A DNA stretch of 5,888 bases from Bacteroidia bacterium (GTDB lineage: Bacteria; Bacteroidota; Bacteroidia; NS11-12g; UBA955). The notes under the pieces are model-generated. The model worked only from the letters and a program-made list of their open reading frames with translations, did no database searches and was not told where the DNA came from. The translations under genes were made by a program, and so were the position numbers. Shown here piece by piece: positions 1 through 5,888 of this stretch (position 1 is its first letter; the number at the start of each line of letters is the position of its first letter). Location of the stretch: NCBI GenBank assembly GCA_023258655.1, contig JALQWO010000104.1:1-5888 (forward strand), in the 5' to 3' direction.

Positions 1-1876
1 TGCAGCCATTCTCCGTTACCTCTACCGCAAACAAATGGTTTTCCTTTGCAATGAATTGCTTCGCCGTTTCGCCTGAAATCACCTGATAGCTCTTGGTACA
101 GTTGAGCCATTGGTAGGTGGCATTGGCATTTCGGGCCGTGAGCAATGAACCGTTCAGCGTCACTACATCGTCCACATTCACAATGGTAACCCGATACAGA
201 ATCAAGCTATCGCAACCACGGAAATTCTTGGTGACATCGGTGTATTGTCCGCTCGCGCGGGCCACTTCTTTGGTGTATGGCAAGATAAAATACCGACAGG
301 CTTTCACATCTACCGTGTCGCGACCCGGTCCCCAAATGGTCAACTTAACCGTTACTATGGAGTCGCAACCCCGGTAGTTGACAAGCGTGTCATAGTATTC
401 ACCGGATTGGGTCCAGGTGTAATTTCCACTGGGACTCTTGAATTCGCTACAAGCTGAACGTATCAACGTTCTCCGTCCTTGTATGATGCTGAAATTGATT
501 TTGATGATGGAATCGCAACCCACGGCATTCACCAAGGTGTCGTAGTAAGAACCAGGTTTGGTGTAGGTGTATTTGCCGCTGGGCGACTTGAACTTATAAC
601 ATTCAGCCACGCTGATTTCGTTGTTGCTGGCGTTCAAAATCTTGACTTTTACTTTCACTACAGAGTCACAACCCCGATAACTCCTCAATGTGTCGTAATA
701 GGTGCCGGATTGGGTATAGGTGTATTTGCCGGTCGGACTTTTCACGGAGTAACAATTCACCAAACTCACGGAGTCCATGGGGGTGCCAATGGTCAGGTAA
801 ATGGTGATCACTGAGTCACAACCGATGCTGTTCTTCAAATAATCAACATAGGTGCCGGATTTGGTCCAAGTATAGGTTTTGCTGGGGCTGGTGTAACTCT
901 TACAATCAAAGGCCTTCATGCTAGACGTGGTTTTCTTTTTGATGGTAACCACATATTTGATCGCACTATCGCAACCGAAAGTCGTTTGCAAGGTGTCGTA
1001 ATATGTTCCAGAAACCGTGGTTTTGATTTTTCCGGATGGCGAATTGAAACGATCACAAGCGGTGATGGTCTCCGTGGTGCTCACCACGTTGCGCTTCATG
1101 CCATAGCCCGAAACCCAGTTAGAGGTGGATCCCGTTAAGGCAAAACTTGCCAATGTACCTGTATTGTTGTAACCGGAATAGTCTTTCAATGTGGTAACAG
1201 CAGAATTGGTTAACCCCGCTTTTCCTTGGTTGAACTTGTAATAAGCCCGCAAGCCCTTTTGCGGACCACAGAACTCATTGTACATGTTGGCTTTTATCTC
1301 TGCGGTGGTTCGGCAGGCCTTCCAAATCCGCACTTCATCGATCTTGCCCTGAAATCTGCGTTGGTATGAACCCGTGTGATCGCCTATGGTGAGTTGAATG
1401 GAAGATCCGGTGTTGGAAATGTTGCTGGTAGCGCTGGCAGAGTCAACCACTTTTCCGTTGACATACAATCGCATCCAAGTTCCGTCATAGGTGCCCGCAA
1501 TGTGCTGCCAGGTATTCAATACCAAGACGTTTGATGGCGAGTTACGCTCCATCCAGGTGCTGGTTCCGTTACCCATGCCAAAATTCAATTGCCCCGATCC
1601 ACCCACACGCAACATGTAGCCATAGTTGGCCGAGTTGTCCTCTTTGCAGATGACATTGCAGTCCCAAGGATTGGTTTTGAAACTGGTGGGATAGACCCAA
1701 GCCTCAAGGGTGAGCAGTTTTCCGGTGATTTGCACAGAGGTGTCATTTCCACAACTTACCCTGTCATCTGTGCCATCAAAATCTAAGGCGTTTTGAGACT
1801 GTAGCGCAGCCACATGCACCAAAATAATAAAGGTTGCTAATGCGACCTTAAATTTCTTTAGTAAGTTTAAATTCAT
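1..1876 (-). CDS. Secreted LamG-domain protein with six Cys-paired repeats; 3' end outside window (partial)
   Basis: An uninterrupted frame of 625 codons runs from the ATG at 1876-1874 off the window at base 1. Residues 1-28 look like a signal peptide. Residues 29-200 form a LamG/concanavalin A-like domain (LDFDGTDDRV near the start, GKIDEVRIW near the end), followed by a typical LamG tail (AYYKFNQG, DYSGYNNTGTL) to about 255. Residues 265-566 are six repeats of 50-51 residues, each with two cysteines. Residues 567-625 begin an Ig-like module (VVTLNGSLLTA, ATYQWLNC, FAVEVTENGC) that in Bacteroidota commonly comes just before a T9SS C-terminal sorting domain; that domain would lie beyond the window and is inferred, not seen. 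The likely role is a cell-surface or released adhesin/binding protein; the ligand is unknown. There is no Shine-Dalgarno sequence, which is usual in this phylum. It probably has its own promoter at 1900-1931, separate from the upstream repair genes. Confidence 0.9.
   Translation of the reverse strand, partial: MNLNLLKKFKVALATFIILVHVAALQSQNALDFDGTDDRVSCGNDTSVQITGKLLTLEAWVYPTSFKTNPWDCNVICKEDNSANYGYMLRVGGSGQLNFGMGNGTSTWMERNSPSNVLVLNTWQHIAGTYDGTWMRLYVNGKVVDSASATSNISNTGSSIQLTIGDHTGSYQRRFQGKIDEVRIWKACRTTAEIKANMYNEFCGPQKGLRAYYKFNQGKAGLTNSAVTTLKDYSGYNNTGTLASFALTGSTSNWVSGYGMKRNVVSTTETITACDRFNSPSGKIKTTVSGTYYDTLQTTFGCDSAIKYVVTIKKKTTSSMKAFDCKSYTSPSKTYTWTKSGTYVDYLKNSIGCDSVITIYLTIGTPMDSVSLVNCYSVKSPTGKYTYTQSGTYYDTLRSYRGCDSVVKVKVKILNASNNEISVAECYKFKSPSGKYTYTKPGSYYDTLVNAVGCDSIIKINFSIIQGRRTLIRSACSEFKSPSGNYTWTQSGEYYDTLVNYRGCDSIVTVKLTIWGPGRDTVDVKACRYFILPYTKEVARASGQYTDVTKNFRGCDSLILYRVTIVNVDDVVTLNGSLLTARNANATYQWLNCTKSYQVISGETAKQFIAKENHLFAVEVTENGC
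179..1084 (-). repeat. Six tandem coding repeats of 50-51 residues (153/150 nt)
   Basis: Six units are visible at residues 265-315, 316-365, 366-416, 417-466, 467-517 and 518-566. The pattern is C-x5-SPSGKYTYT-x-SGTYYDTL-x5-GCDS-x-TI. The paired cysteines are at 274/302, 325/353, 375/403, 426/454, 476/504 and 527/555, always exactly 28 residues apart. On the plus strand the GCDS codons give a near-identical decamer (like agtcgcaacc) starting at 208, 361, 511, 664, 814 and 967, in steps of 153, 150, 153, 150 and 153. Units 3-5 are most alike. Units 1 and 6 diverge most, and unit 6 has lost SPSG and YYDTL. Repeats of this kind are common in Bacteroidota exported proteins and are probably small beta domains stabilised by one disulfide each (inference). 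Confidence 0.9.
1277..1792 (-). other. LamG / concanavalin A-like domain
   Basis: Residues 29-200 carry the usual LamG_3-type landmarks in order: LDFDGTDDRV, LTLEAWVYP, a YGYMLRVG strand, NTWQHIAGTYDGTWMRLYVNG (about 121-141), an IQLTIGDH strand and FQGKIDEVRIWKACRTTAEI. The family folds as a beta-sandwich and often binds carbohydrate or protein ligands. No ligand can be named from the sequence. It was assigned by recognising these motifs, not by a database search. Confidence 0.85.
1793..1876 (-). other. Signal peptide of the LamG repeat protein
   Basis: Residues 1-28 have a lysine-rich start (KKFK at 7-10), a hydrophobic core (VALATFIILVHVAAL at 11-25) and a polar QSQ end just before the LamG domain opens at NALDFDG. 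This is a Sec-type signal peptide layout. The exact cleavage site, around residues 26-28, is an estimate. No lipobox cysteine follows the core, so a lipoprotein is unlikely. Confidence 0.8.
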
Positions 1877-1899
1877 CGAGTTAGGTTTCAGGTTCGGAA

Positions 1900-1931
1900 C
1901 GAATGTAACCGCAAAAACACGATAAAATCAA
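1900..1931 (-). promoter_or_regulatory. Candidate Bacteroidota promoter for the LamG repeat protein
   Basis: Read on the minus strand, TTG (1931-1929) is followed after 21 nt by TACATTCG (1907-1900). This matches the Bacteroidota -7 element TAnnTTTG at all but one defined position and has acceptable spacing from the -33 TTG. Transcription would start about 15 nt before the ATG at 1876. It is the best promoter match in the 71-nt gap after the ATPase gene and supports separate transcription of the surface protein. Confidence 0.5.
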
Positions 1932-1947
1932 CCCTTTTGGGCAACTT

Positions 1948-4398
1948 TTATGTCGTTTTTTTCAGTTCGATCCGATGACCCGCCAAGTCCTTGGCATGTT
2001 CTTCGTGACAGGTTAGCACAAACACTTGTTTTTGTTCAGCAAAGTCTTGCAGAAATTTGGATGCGGCTTTTCTTCGACCGATGTCGAAATCTGTGAATGG
2101 ATCGTCCAAGACCACAAAACCATCCAAATCACGTAGGTATTGTTTTGCATAGGCCAATCGGACAGAAAGGCCCAAACTACCCGCTGTTCCGCCACTCAAC
2201 AATGCCACTGGGATGAATTGGTCATTGAACATCACGCCTTCGGGGGCATCGCCATCCCTTACAATCTGCGTATATCGCTGCTCGGTAATGGCCGCAAAGA
2301 TGCTAGCTGTCTCCTTTTCGAAGTCCTCAAAGGGATTGGTTTTCTCTGCATCAATGAGGGTTTGTAGTTGTTTTTTTGCCAGTAGCAAAGCGGCATATTC
2401 CTCTTGGATTCGCTTGAACCGCGTTTCTTCAATTTCCAGTTTTGCTTGTAGCGACAAAGCATCAGATTCAAAACTTTCGAGCTGAGTGGTTGCGCGGGTG
2501 ACATTCTTTTCTGCATCACCCAACAGATCCAATACTTGATTCAACCGAGTTTCTAAGGAAGTCAAGTGCTCATAAAAAGCCCTCTCATCGCCAAACTCAG
2601 GGGGAAGTCCACCCAACTCGCTGAGTTCCTTTTCAAGGTTCTGCACCTCGATGGATTTGTTACCCACCAAGATGGCGAGATTGTTGGGGTCCCGGTATTG
2701 AAGGGTCCAGGACTGCAACAAGGCAGCATCGTCCTCCAACTGCTTTTTGTATTCCCGATGTTTCTGCTGTTCGTCGCGGTATTGATCCCTTACGACATCC
2801 ACCGCACGCGTGTTTGGGGGGATGGCTTCCAACTCTTTGGCTAGGGTTTCTAATGCTTCAATGGTTTTTCCCGTTAACTCCAAGGCGTCCTTGCGTTGTT
2901 GTTGCATCGTCTCCAATTGTTTGGTTTCCGATTGGTTGAGCAACAAACGTCGTTCGAATTCTTCCAACGACTGTAGCTCGTTTCTCGATAACACGGCTTG
3001 CAATCCTTGCTGATGTTCTGACAGTTTGGCGATGAGTTCATCGACCGGCTCCAATGCCGATTTTACCTCTATGCGGATGCCATCCAAGTCAAAGGTTATC
3101 TGTCCTGCTGCTTCCAAACTGTCACTGCCGCCCGCGGATACATCCATGGTTTTCTCTGCCTCGACGCCCGCGCACACTTTGAATTGCGTGGTTTGGGTAG
3201 CCGTCCAGCGCGCCTCCAACTTTTGGGCTGCCAGCGAAATCTGAATGTTCTGAATGGCCGCATTGTGCTTGGTAATGAGGTCGATGTCTGTTCGACTTAC
3301 CTGTCCATTATTTTTCAAGTTCGCCTGAATTTCTCTGATGCGGTTGTCCAAATCCAAGATGCGCTTGTATTGGGCCATGGACGACTTCGACGATTCAATG
3401 GTGGCGGCATTTTGCCCTTCGATTTTTAGCAAGGCCATCGATTCATCGAGCTGCGCAATGAGCCCCTGAAACTGGGTTTGTTTGTCCAATTTTAACGTCC
3501 AATTTTGCATTGCGACCAGCATGGGGTCCCGGGCAGTATTGGCTTCGGAGAGGGCTAGTTTTACGCGATTTTGCTGGTTGACGGCTTCTTTGAATCCATT
3601 GTATTTTTGTAATTCTGTTTGGATTGACAATTTTTCAGCTGTGTAGGCTTTTACTTCCGCAGAGGATTTTTCCAAATCCAATTCATACCCCTTGAGTTGA
3701 TTGAATTCTTGTCGGGTTTCCTCCATCGCATAATAGGCTTTCACGATGCTGCCAGCGCTTTTTACCCATTTGTTTTGAATGCCGCGATTGTCTTTGGGAC
3801 CGTTCAAAGTGAAATCCCACTGTCCACTGTAACCCTCCATCCACTCATCCAAGTTGGACATAAGATCCTCCGCGGGGATATCGCCGGGGATGCCACCGCC
3901 AATGTTGTTGAGTGTAGGAATGCGGTTGAATTTGCCTTCTCCAGCGGCCTCTTGGATTTTATTTGCGGTCTCCAAAAGGGTATTCTGGTCAGCAAACAAC
4001 ACGGTTTCCCAGCTGCCCCTATTCAGTACCAATATCATCTCGAGCTGGGCTTGAACCGATGCGTCATCGTTCCAACTGCGTCCGTCAGAGGCCTTTAACT
4101 GCGCCATTTTGCCTGCGCCCCAAACTTTGGTCAGGGTGTATTCGATACCGTTGGCGCCAAACACGAGAATTACTTTCGCTTGATCACTTTTTCCCCTCGG
4201 GAAGTATGCATCGCCAAATTCTTGCAGCGCGCGTTTTCCTTGGTTGGTGTTCTCGAACAACGCAACTTTGATGGCATTGACCAACGTTGATTTGCCAGCT
4301 TCGTTTTCTCCAATGATCACATTCATCCCGGATTGAAAGGCGACAGTGCGTTGCTGAATGCCGGCGAACGGACACAATTCGATGTGTTTGAGGATCAT
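1948..4398 (-). CDS. sbcC: SbcC/Rad50-type (YhaN-like) ABC ATPase lacking a zinc hook
   Basis: This 816-residue protein is the ATPase half of an SbcCD/Mre11-Rad50-like complex, which tethers and opens DNA ends for the partner nuclease. Visible motifs are Walker A GENEAGKST at 30-38, a Q-loop glutamine at 138 (LFADQNTL), the ABC signature LSGG at 734-737, Walker B FVVLDD at 761-766, D-loop FTDFD at 768-772 and the switch histidine H798 (LTCHEEH). Long charged coiled-coil stretches run at about 214-392 and 448-690. Between them a beta-rich segment (about 395-447) replaces the expected zinc hook. The protein has only three cysteines (9, 409, 797) and no CxxC. It is shorter than E. coli SbcC (about 1,050 residues). 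The ATG overlaps the nuclease stop codon as ATGA, so translation is probably coupled. The symbol is at family level only; YhaN of Bacillus may be the closer relative. Confidence 0.9.
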   Translation of the reverse strand: MILKHIELCPFAGIQQRTVAFQSGMNVIIGENEAGKSTLVNAIKVALFENTNQGKRALQEFGDAYFPRGKSDQAKVILVFGANGIEYTLTKVWGAGKMAQLKASDGRSWNDDASVQAQLEMILVLNRGSWETVLFADQNTLLETANKIQEAAGEGKFNRIPTLNNIGGGIPGDIPAEDLMSNLDEWMEGYSGQWDFTLNGPKDNRGIQNKWVKSAGSIVKAYYAMEETRQEFNQLKGYELDLEKSSAEVKAYTAEKLSIQTELQKYNGFKEAVNQQNRVKLALSEANTARDPMLVAMQNWTLKLDKQTQFQGLIAQLDESMALLKIEGQNAATIESSKSSMAQYKRILDLDNRIREIQANLKNNGQVSRTDIDLITKHNAAIQNIQISLAAQKLEARWTATQTTQFKVCAGVEAEKTMDVSAGGSDSLEAAGQITFDLDGIRIEVKSALEPVDELIAKLSEHQQGLQAVLSRNELQSLEEFERRLLLNQSETKQLETMQQQRKDALELTGKTIEALETLAKELEAIPPNTRAVDVVRDQYRDEQQKHREYKKQLEDDAALLQSWTLQYRDPNNLAILVGNKSIEVQNLEKELSELGGLPPEFGDERAFYEHLTSLETRLNQVLDLLGDAEKNVTRATTQLESFESDALSLQAKLEIEETRFKRIQEEYAALLLAKKQLQTLIDAEKTNPFEDFEKETASIFAAITEQRYTQIVRDGDAPEGVMFNDQFIPVALLSGGTAGSLGLSVRLAYAKQYLRDLDGFVVLDDPFTDFDIGRRKAASKFLQDFAEQKQVFVLTCHEEHAKDLAGHRIELKKTT
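3058..3216 (-). other. Beta-rich insert at the coiled-coil midpoint of the ATPase, in place of a zinc hook
   Basis: Residues 395-447 break the Leu/Gln/Glu-rich coiled coil on both sides. They look like short strands: TQFKVCAGVEAEKTMDV, a Gly/Ser turn (SAGGSDSLEAAG), then ITFDLDGIRIEVKSAL. The coil resumes at VDELIAKLSEH. The position is where Rad50/SbcC carries the CxxC dimerisation hook. I recall similar inserts in hook-less YhaN/Rad50-like bacterial ATPases. The strand assignment comes from reading the sequence, not from a prediction program. Confidence 0.6.
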
Positions 4399-5522
4399 TT
4401 CGCGTTGTGTTTTTGGATGAGTGAATACGCCATTTGTAGGGCCAGATCTGTATTGGATTCCTCGGCGATGTTAGAGAGCCATTTGTATGCAGTTGTGCCT
4501 TCGGCAAAGGTGTTCTGAATGAATGCCTTGTCTACCGCCACGCCCACTTGGTTTTCGCAGTCTACGTGCAAGTAATGCGGCGCGATGTCGCTGATCATGG
4601 ATCTCAATTCCACCAAGTCATCTTGCGAGAGGCTGCCGCTCAGTTTCAGGTCGAGGATGAGTTGTTTGTTTCGCCAAGCGGTTTCCTGTGCGCGGAAGTC
4701 GGATAGGGTATAGGTGCGACCGAACGACAAAATTTGACGTGAAAAACGCAAATTCCCTGTGGTGATTTGTTCGTATTGCAACTGTTTTTGTTCATTCACT
4801 TCGATGAACCACGCAAATCCGGGGATTTTGCGCTTCACACTTTCCGGTGTATGTGTGGCGGGCATGAAAAACAAGGGGTTGCCAACAGCCGAAGTTGGGG
4901 GATGGGGAACGTGGATGTGTCCGAGCAGCCAAAAATCCACACCCGCAGCACGCAAATCGCCTTCGCTCATGTTGAAATACCGATCGGCATCATCTACGCC
5001 CATGCCTTCCACGTTGCCGTGTGCCAAACCGATGTGCAATTTCTCTGGGGCTTTCACCCGATCATTTACCCAACCAATGACATGGCCTTCATGATGCTTG
5101 GAGCCACAGGGAGCGGGGTAGAAGCAAACGGGCGTGCCGTCTACTTCGGTTTCATATGGGGTTGCATCGAGAAGCAATTTCAGGTTGGTGTTTTCCGCAA
5201 AATCTGAAAACGCTTTCCACAGTTTGTTCTCTTTGCCATCATAATAATCGTGGTTCCCGGGAAGCACCAATACTTCGGCTTTCGATTTTTTCAAAATCTC
5301 CACCACCGCTTTGATGTCTTTCTGAGTAACCTTCAAGTCATCAAACAAATCACCGGCCACCACCAGAAAGTGGGCATCCTTGTCGTTGCTGGCTTGCACC
5401 ACGTTTTTCAGGGCATCAAATCGCTCCTGAATCAAGGCAGATTGCGCGGCAGTGCCGCCGTAATTGTTGAATTTTAAACCGATGTGGTTGTCGGCGGTAT
5501 GCAGGATTCGGATGTTTCCCAT
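4395..5522 (-). CDS. sbcD: SbcD/Mre11-type metallophosphoesterase DNA nuclease
   Basis: This 375-residue protein is the nuclease half of the SbcCD-like complex, a two-metal (usually Mn) DNA exo/endonuclease acting in the cytoplasm. The calcineurin-type metal ligands are all visible: DNH at 11-13 (HTADNHIG), GDLFD at 57-61, GNHD at 89-92, H168 in LAHGN and GHIH at 201-204. After the catalytic core (to about 250) a C-terminal part of about 125 residues should serve as the DNA-capping and ATPase-binding region. The length is close to that of other SbcD/YhaO proteins. The start is firm: MGNIRILHTAD fits the family N-terminus, and an in-frame TAA at 5537-5535 rules out any earlier start. Its TGA overlaps the ATG of the ATPase gene. 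No Shine-Dalgarno sequence is present. The symbol is at family level. Confidence 0.93.
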   Translation of the reverse strand: MGNIRILHTADNHIGLKFNNYGGTAAQSALIQERFDALKNVVQASNDKDAHFLVVAGDLFDDLKVTQKDIKAVVEILKKSKAEVLVLPGNHDYYDGKENKLWKAFSDFAENTNLKLLLDATPYETEVDGTPVCFYPAPCGSKHHEGHVIGWVNDRVKAPEKLHIGLAHGNVEGMGVDDADRYFNMSEGDLRAAGVDFWLLGHIHVPHPPTSAVGNPLFFMPATHTPESVKRKIPGFAWFIEVNEQKQLQYEQITTGNLRFSRQILSFGRTYTLSDFRAQETAWRNKQLILDLKLSGSLSQDDLVELRSMISDIAPHYLHVDCENQVGVAVDKAFIQNTFAEGTTAYKWLSNIAEESNTDLALQMAYSLIQKHNAK

Positions 5523-5529
5523 GGACCGA

Positions 5530-5557
5530 TAAAATTACAACAAACCATGGGTATCAA
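5530..5557 (-). promoter_or_regulatory. Possible promoter for the nuclease-ATPase operon
   Basis: On the minus strand TTG (5557-5555, inside TTTTTG) is followed after 17 nt by TAATTTTA (5537-5530), one mismatch from TAnnTTTG. The spacing is at the short end of the accepted range, and the region is AT-rich, so chance matches are likely. A start from here would leave a leader of only about ten nt before the ATG at 5522. Confidence 0.25.
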
Positions 5558-5578
5558 AAACTGCAGCGATGCAATTTT
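5556..5578 (-). terminator. Possible terminator hairpin after the 86-residue gene
   Basis: On the minus strand AAAATTGCA (5578-5570) can pair with TGCAGTTTT (5565-5557) around a TCGC loop, giving a 9-bp stem with one G-U pair, and the right arm runs into a stretch of five T. The stem lies 27-49 nt past the stop codon at 5605. It has only three G-C pairs, so termination may be weak. If real, it separates the small gene from the repair operon. Confidence 0.3.
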
Positions 5579-5604
5579 GTCCAAAAGTGGAAAAGTTGAA
5601 AAGC

Positions 5605-5865
5605 CTATTTGAGATAGAGGGTTCCTTTGATGCGATACACAGCCCAATCCGCTTTTTTCAACTGAGACCCATTGCTTGTATCGGCAGAGGGGTTTTCCCA
5701 ATAAATTTCTGATAGGACCAAAACTCCGGTGGTGCTACCGTTGTTCAACGAGAAGATGAGGTCTTTGTTGGGGACTTTCACGTAGGGATCATCACCTTGT
5801 CTGATTTTTGTGAAAACGTAGGAAAGGTTAATGACAAATTCCTGATCATCAATATATACCGACAT
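5605..5865 (-). CDS. Small protein of unknown function (86 residues)
   Basis: I do not recognise this protein. It opens MSVYIDDQEFVINLSYVF and ends WAVYRIKGTLYLK before a TAG. The composition is that of a compact soluble protein: alternating hydrophobic and polar residues suggest beta strands (YVKVPNKDLIFSL, GVLVLSEIYWE, WAVYRIKGTLYL). It has no cysteine, signal peptide or membrane segment. The amino-acid mix looks like real coding sequence, unlike the Cys/Pro/Ser-rich frame that overlaps it at 5474-5701. The ATG lies 23 nt from the window edge and no in-frame stop precedes it inside the window, so an earlier start cannot be excluded. It is 82 nt upstream of the nuclease gene on the same strand, but a possible terminator lies between them, so a shared function is not implied. 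Confidence 0.6.
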   Translation of the reverse strand: MSVYIDDQEFVINLSYVFTKIRQGDDPYVKVPNKDLIFSLNNGSTTGVLVLSEIYWENPSADTSNGSQLKKADWAVYRIKGTLYLK

Positions 5866-5888
5866 TGTTTGGTTCTTGTTAGGTTTCA

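Noticed and set aside
117..814. Plus-strand open frames across the repeat region, with repeated Gly/Val-rich protein motifs
   Set aside because: They are antisense shadows of the six coding repeats. Their own periodicity comes from the repeat DNA, and the minus frame is one unbroken 625-codon reading with signal peptide and LamG domain.
208..976. CRISPR-like regular spacing of a conserved decamer
   Set aside because: The spacing of 150/153 nt is a multiple of three, the decamer encodes GCDS, and the DNA between copies is itself conserved coding sequence, not unique spacers.
1927..1953. Hairpin GCCC-AAAA-GGGT just after the ATPase stop codon as a terminator
   Set aside because: The uninterrupted stem is only four pairs including one G-U, the flanking A and T runs pair only across mismatches, and the T-run is broken. 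It is too weak to annotate.
3169..3177. A zinc hook around cysteine 409 of the ATPase
   Set aside because: Only a single cysteine is present (FKVCAGV). There is no CxxC, and no second cysteine within hundreds of residues.
2140..4271. Plus-strand and alternative minus-strand frames inside the ATPase gene
   Set aside because: All lie within the 816-codon frame that carries every expected ATPase motif in order, and none shows a recognisable domain.
1948..5522. A phage-defence system (Gabija/OLD, Dnd or Wadjet type) built on the SMC-like ATPase
   Set aside because: The partner is a calcineurin-type SbcD nuclease, with no TOPRIM, UvrD-like helicase, DndB/C or JetA-C homologue visible. The pair fits DNA-end processing.
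5474..5701. A 75-codon minus-strand frame overlapping the small gene and the nuclease start
   Set aside because: Its composition (many Cys, Pro, Ser and no family motif) looks non-coding, and it overlaps two better-supported genes.

Overview
The window looks like a chromosomal segment from a member of the Bacteroidota. The signs are a large exported LamG-plus-repeat surface protein of the kind that phylum sends through the type IX secretion system (T9SS), a promoter-like sequence close to the Bacteroidota consensus (TTG, about 20 nt, TAnnTTTG), and no Shine-Dalgarno sequence in front of any gene. Genus cannot be read from the window. All four genes I accept lie on the minus strand, so they are transcribed from high to low coordinates.

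Layout in transcription order. (1) 5865-5605: an 86-residue protein of unknown function, whose start is close to the window edge. (2) 5604-5523: a short gap with a possible terminator hairpin and a possible promoter. (3) 5522-4395: an SbcD/Mre11-type metallophosphoesterase nuclease with its metal-binding motifs visible. (4) 4398-1948: an SbcC/Rad50-type ABC ATPase, joined to the nuclease gene by a 4-nt ATGA stop/start overlap. (5) 1947-1877: a 71-nt gap with a good promoter candidate. (6) 1876-1: the first 625 codons of a secreted protein. It has a signal peptide, a LamG (concanavalin A-like) domain, six Cys-paired repeats of 50-51 residues and the start of an Ig-like module. Its 3' end is beyond base 1. 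No accepted coding region is on the plus strand, and no stretch over 300 bases lacks a gene.

Function. The nuclease and ATPase should form one SbcCD/MRN-like complex that opens and trims blocked or hairpin DNA ends. The ATPase has no CxxC zinc hook. A short beta-rich segment sits where the hook would be, halfway along the coiled coil, which makes it more like the YhaN branch than classical SbcC. This is the most interesting part of the window. The surface protein is a separate transcription unit with a probable adhesion or binding role and no evident link to DNA repair. I found no RNA gene, insertion sequence, CRISPR array or phage gene.
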